DNA from: Octadecabacter arcticus 238
GTDB lineage: Bacteria; Pseudomonadota; Alphaproteobacteria; Rhodobacterales; Rhodobacteraceae
Direction of reading: 5' to 3'
Assembly (NCBI RefSeq): GCF_000155735.2
Contig: NC_020908.1
Location: forward strand, 3,973,001-4,037,000
DNA length: 64,000 bases
Shown: positions 61,318-64,000 of the stretch, one piece after another
Layout: every line of letters starts with the position of its first letter
How positions within the stretch are numbered: the stretch's first letter is position 1
Translations under genes and position numbers: made by a program
The notes under the pieces: generated by a model
Told to the model about the DNA's origin: nothing
Seen by the model: only the letters and a program-made list of their open reading frames with translations
Databases searched by the model: none

Positions 61318-62232
61318 ATGACCATCACCCATCTTGTTACCCATTCCGGCGGCTTTCATGCAGATGAACTGCTGTCGTCCGCTGTTCTTACACGTGTGTT
61401 CCCACAGGCAGAATTGCTGCGCAGCCGCGACCGCAAATGGATCACGCCCGCGACGGACAAGATTATCTATGATGTCGGCGGGGACTATGACGGCGAAGCG
61501 CAGATATTTGACCATCATCAACGTCCCAGTCCCCTGCGCGACGACGGCCAGCCGTTCAGTTCTTTTGGTCTGATCTGGGCACATTACGGGCGGGCGTATT
61601 TGGCGGCGATGGACGTACCAACCGATGACATTGAGGCGATCCACACCAAGTTTGACACCAAGTTTGTGCTGCCGATTGACCTGCTGGACAACGGCGCGAT
61701 TGAACCATCCGTAGCAGGGCCACTTTCGATTCTGACGTTGCCTGCACTTTTGGGGAGCTTAAAGCCGGTCTTTGACGACATGTCGCCAACGGCGGACGAC
61801 GATGCCTTCTTCGCCGCGTTGCCCATCGCGCGCAGCTTTGTCGAAGCCCAAATTCGCGGGTTAGCCGCAAAGGCGCGCGCTAGCGGCATCGTGCTTAACG
61901 CAATCGCGCAGGCTGGAACGTCACCTATTCTTGAATTGCCTATGGGCATGCCCTACCGCGCCGCACTGGATCAGATGGGGTCTGACCATATTTTGTTTGT
62001 GGTCCACCCACGCGGCGGCGACTGGACGTTGGGCGGCATCAAGCTGTCCCAAGACACGTTCGAGCAACGCGCCGATCTTCCAGCCGCTTGGGCCGGACTG
62101 ACTGACGCCGCGCTTGAGGATGCAAGTGGCGTCAAAGGCGCCAAATTCTGTCACAATGCGCGCTTTATCGCAGTGGCATACACCCGCGAGGCGATCATGA
62201 AAATGGCTGAGATTGCAGTACGCGAAGCCTAG
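61318..62232 (+). CDS. MYG1/GAMM1 family protein (UPF0160)
   Basis: The 304-residue protein starts MTITHLVTHSGGFHADELLSSAVLTRVFP, with the His and Asp pair of the DHH-like phosphoesterase fold. YDVGGDYDGEAQIFDHHQ follows near residue 52, FSSFGLIWAHYG near 82, and GGIKLSQDTFEQRADLPAAWAGL near 240 with the end HNARFIAVAYTREA. Eukaryotic Myg1 is a 3'-5' RNA exonuclease. The bacterial role is not known. It is divergent from the ABC genes across 261 bp. Confidence 0.9.
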   Translation: MTITHLVTHSGGFHADELLSSAVLTRVFPQAELLRSRDRKWITPATDKIIYDVGGDYDGEAQIFDHHQRPSPLRDDGQPFSSFGLIWAHYGRAYLAAMDVPTDDIEAIHTKFDTKFVLPIDLLDNGAIEPSVAGPLSILTLPALLGSLKPVFDDMSPTADDDAFFAALPIARSFVEAQIRGLAAKARASGIVLNAIAQAGTSPILELPMGMPYRAALDQMGSDHILFVVHPRGGDWTLGGIKLSQDTFEQRADLPAAWAGLTDAALEDASGVKGAKFCHNARFIAVAYTREAIMKMAEIAVREA

Positions 62233-62278
62233 GTCGGTCTGGCAATGTTTTGATCACACCACATAGCGCCAACGCTTG

Positions 62279-63538
62279 TTAGTCCCCTCGGCTGGGCAAC
62301 TCCGGTGCTCTACCGATGCGCTCAGCCAATCGTGTGACGGTAAGTCCCTGCACGATGATAGAGAAAATGACGACAATATAGGTCACTGTCAGGATCAAAG
62401 GTTTCCATTCGCCGTCTGGCAGTGACAGTGCCAAGGCGACGGAAATACCGCCTTTCAGGCCGCCCCAAGTCATGATCGGAATGACGCCCTTGCTGAACGT
62501 CTGGAACGGTTTCAGCAAAAGCACCGGAACCGCGACAGCTGCCAGCCGCGCAACAAGCGCAAGCACGATTGCCATGGCGCCCGCGATCAGGAAATCAGTT
62601 TTAAATGCGATGGCGAACACCTCAAACCCGATCATCAGGAACAACACGGCGTTCAGGATTTCGTCGATAAGCGTCCAGAACGCTTCGACATACTTGCGGG
62701 TTTCTTCCGACATGCCGTGTTTGGACCCGATGTCACCAATCAAAAGTCCTGCACAGACGGCCATGATCGGCGCAGAGACGTGCAGCGCAACGGCGAGTTC
62801 GTAGCCACCAAAGGCAAGGCCAAGTGTGATGAGGACTTCGAGGGAATAGTCATCAATCCGGCGCATGACACGGAACGTGAGCCAGCCCAGGACAATCCCC
62901 AAAACCGCCCCGCCGACCGCTTCTTGAATGAACAGTTGCGCGGCCCCAAAAAGACCTGATCCGTGATGGTCCCCGCTGGGAAACGCGATGCCCACGAGAA
63001 CGAGGAAAACCACATATCCGACACCGTCATTGAACAGGCTTTCGCCGGCAATTTTGGTTTCCAAGGCTTTTGGCAGGCTTGCTTCGCGCAGGACACCCAG
63101 CACCGCGACGGGATCTGTCGGTGAAATCAGCGCCCCAAATACGAACGCGATCATCAACGGCATTCCCGTGATCCAACTGAACCCGAAGCCGACAATTGCA
63201 GTTGAAAGACCCACCCCCATTGTCGCTATCAAGAAGATGACAAGCCAGGCTTTGCGAAGGTCCGAAAGTTTGACGTGGAGCGCGCCAGCAAACAATAAAA
63301 GACCCAACATGCCTTCTAACAGCGCCTCGGAAAATTCAAAGTCCAGCACCTGCGCGCGGATCTGTTCTTCGACCGTTAAGGACGGGAACAGTGCGTCGGT
63401 CACAATCACCGCGAAGGACGCGATGAGCGCCACGACCAGAATACCAATCGAGGACGGGAGACGAAGAAACAGGTAATTCACTGTGCCAAAGGCCCCAGCA
63501 AGGACAATCAGCAGGGATGCGATTTGCAGGAGTGTCAT
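62279..63538 (-). CDS. Cation:proton antiporter (CPA1/NhaP type)
   Basis: The 419-residue protein has about twelve membrane segments. Ion-binding motifs are FVFGALISPTDPVAVLGVLREASLPK near residue 133 and AGESLFNDGVGYVVFLVL near 165, the TDP and ND pair of CPA1 exchangers. MTWGGLKGGISVALALSLP near 353 is also typical. No cytoplasmic regulatory domain is present. It exchanges Na+ or K+ for H+. It stands alone; the region between 62233 and 62278 separates it from the convergent MYG1 gene. Confidence 0.93.
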   Translation of the reverse strand: MTLLQIASLLIVLAGAFGTVNYLFLRLPSSIGILVVALIASFAVIVTDALFPSLTVEEQIRAQVLDFEFSEALLEGMLGLLLFAGALHVKLSDLRKAWLVIFLIATMGVGLSTAIVGFGFSWITGMPLMIAFVFGALISPTDPVAVLGVLREASLPKALETKIAGESLFNDGVGYVVFLVLVGIAFPSGDHHGSGLFGAAQLFIQEAVGGAVLGIVLGWLTFRVMRRIDDYSLEVLITLGLAFGGYELAVALHVSAPIMAVCAGLLIGDIGSKHGMSEETRKYVEAFWTLIDEILNAVLFLMIGFEVFAIAFKTDFLIAGAMAIVLALVARLAAVAVPVLLLKPFQTFSKGVIPIMTWGGLKGGISVALALSLPDGEWKPLILTVTYIVVIFSIIVQGLTVTRLAERIGRAPELPSRGD

Positions 63539-63613
63539 TGCGCGGTGGTCCTTCTGGTTATTTTAGCAGTGCCGATCCTGGGGCGCCATTCGGGGGGCTA
63601 TCCGGTCGCGACA

Positions 63614-64000
63614 TTAGTCAAAGTAGCGGACCAGCTGGCTGGCGGGGCGAAAAACCTCGATCAGCTGATCCATGACATCATCATCAAGCAGGAGTTCGTC
63701 TGAAAAGTCTTTGCGGCATCCCAGCCCAACCATCTTCAGATAGGGTGCGGCGGGATCGCTGCTTGAAAAGCCCTCCGGCACAGCGCCCAACGCTTTGCGT
63801 GTCACCACGCCGTCCGGGAACGTCGCCTTGAAATCCGGGTCGGCCAAGATTTCTGTCAGGCCCTGCGGATTATCGACCAGACGGGTCCGCAGCCGTGCAA
63901 GTGCAGGCTTGGACGGCTGGAAAAGGCCGGCACCTGCATGGCAATTTCCAGGCTCGACATGGAGGTAATATCCGACGTTTTCAGCCGGATGACCGGCATT
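63614..64000 (-). CDS. DUF2461 (TIGR02453) family protein, N-terminus outside the window
   Basis: The frame stays open to the right edge, with about 128 residues inside the window. The visible part reads PAENVGYYLHVEPGNCHAGAG and LADPDFKATFPDGVVTRKA, then LLLDDDVMDQLIEVFRPASQLVRYF. GYYLH..PG..HAGAG and the RKDF-like GLGCRKDFSDEL segment are hallmarks of the family. Function is unknown. About 30-60 residues of N-terminus lie beyond the edge. Confidence 0.85.
   Translation of the reverse strand, partial: NAGHPAENVGYYLHVEPGNCHAGAGLFQPSKPALARLRTRLVDNPQGLTEILADPDFKATFPDGVVTRKALGAVPEGFSSSDPAAPYLKMVGLGCRKDFSDELLLDDDVMDQLIEVFRPASQLVRYFD

Noticed and set aside
1..64000. CRISPR arrays, rRNA or tRNA genes, prophage or conjugative modules
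   Set aside because: No regularly spaced repeats, no cloverleaf or rRNA sequence and no phage structural genes were seen on either strand by eye.

Overview
The window looks like a chromosomal stretch of a marine Rhodobacteraceae (Roseobacter group) bacterium. The moderately high GC content, tightly overlapping operons, small aa3-type cytochrome oxidase subunit IV, DUF6173 and DUF6356 proteins, plant-type GshA, PhaA/PhaB and a DmdC-like acyl-CoA dehydrogenase all fit. The IS load is heavy and resembles cold-adapted genera such as Octadecabacter, but the genus is a guess from gene content, not a match.

Layout. Positions 1-11140 are an insertion-sequence graveyard. It holds the tail of a thioredoxin-like gene, then ISL3, IS110, an IS66 element split by an IS3 element, and one glycosyltransferase gene broken by IS30, IS630, IS1595 and IS200/IS605 elements. 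Removing those four elements with one copy of each target repeat gives back a 265-codon open frame. From about 11.3 kb to 46 kb the window is ordinary and gene-dense: an OmpA-like envelope protein with a membrane partner, ubiA, rsmE, gshA, plsY, a pyrB cluster with a catalytically degenerate dihydroorotase, a UDG-like gene with moaB, an RND efflux pair, a DsbD-N-like gene, yqgE, a Sua5/YrdC gene, an acyl-CoA dehydrogenase with an MBL hydrolase, an Lrp/AsnC regulator with an apparently leaderless start, azlCD, mobA, greA, ETF-QO, a TPR protein, ispE and a polyprenyl synthase. A second IS30 copy lies at 46.1-47.2 kb, followed by small conserved genes, phaB and phaA, an EAL protein, tag, moaE, moaD and pgsA. 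A second ISL3 copy at 53.0-54.4 kb separates pgsA from uvrC. The right end carries uvrC, a pteridine-reductase-like SDR, a Ca2+/Na+ antiporter, a 53-residue zinc-ribbon protein, an S49 peptidase, an ABC-2 exporter, a MYG1-family protein, a CPA1 antiporter and a cut-off DUF2461 gene.

How the genes work together. The housekeeping part covers quinone and isoprenoid synthesis (ubiA, ispE, polyprenyl synthase), pyrimidine and phospholipid synthesis (pyrB, pyrC-like, plsY, pgsA), molybdenum cofactor (moaB, moaD, moaE, mobA), acyl-CoA oxidation feeding ETF-QO, and polyhydroxybutyrate precursors (phaA, phaB). I found no CRISPR array, rRNA, tRNA, prophage or convincing new multi-gene system. The most interesting signals are at the level of mobile elements and regulation: the reconstructable four-IS pseudogene, a 7-bp frameshifting duplication shared by both ISL3 copies, a 28-bp perfect inverted repeat over the IS200-type tnpA start, a probable IS110 guide-RNA region, and an operator/promoter that abuts the start codon of the Lrp-type gene.
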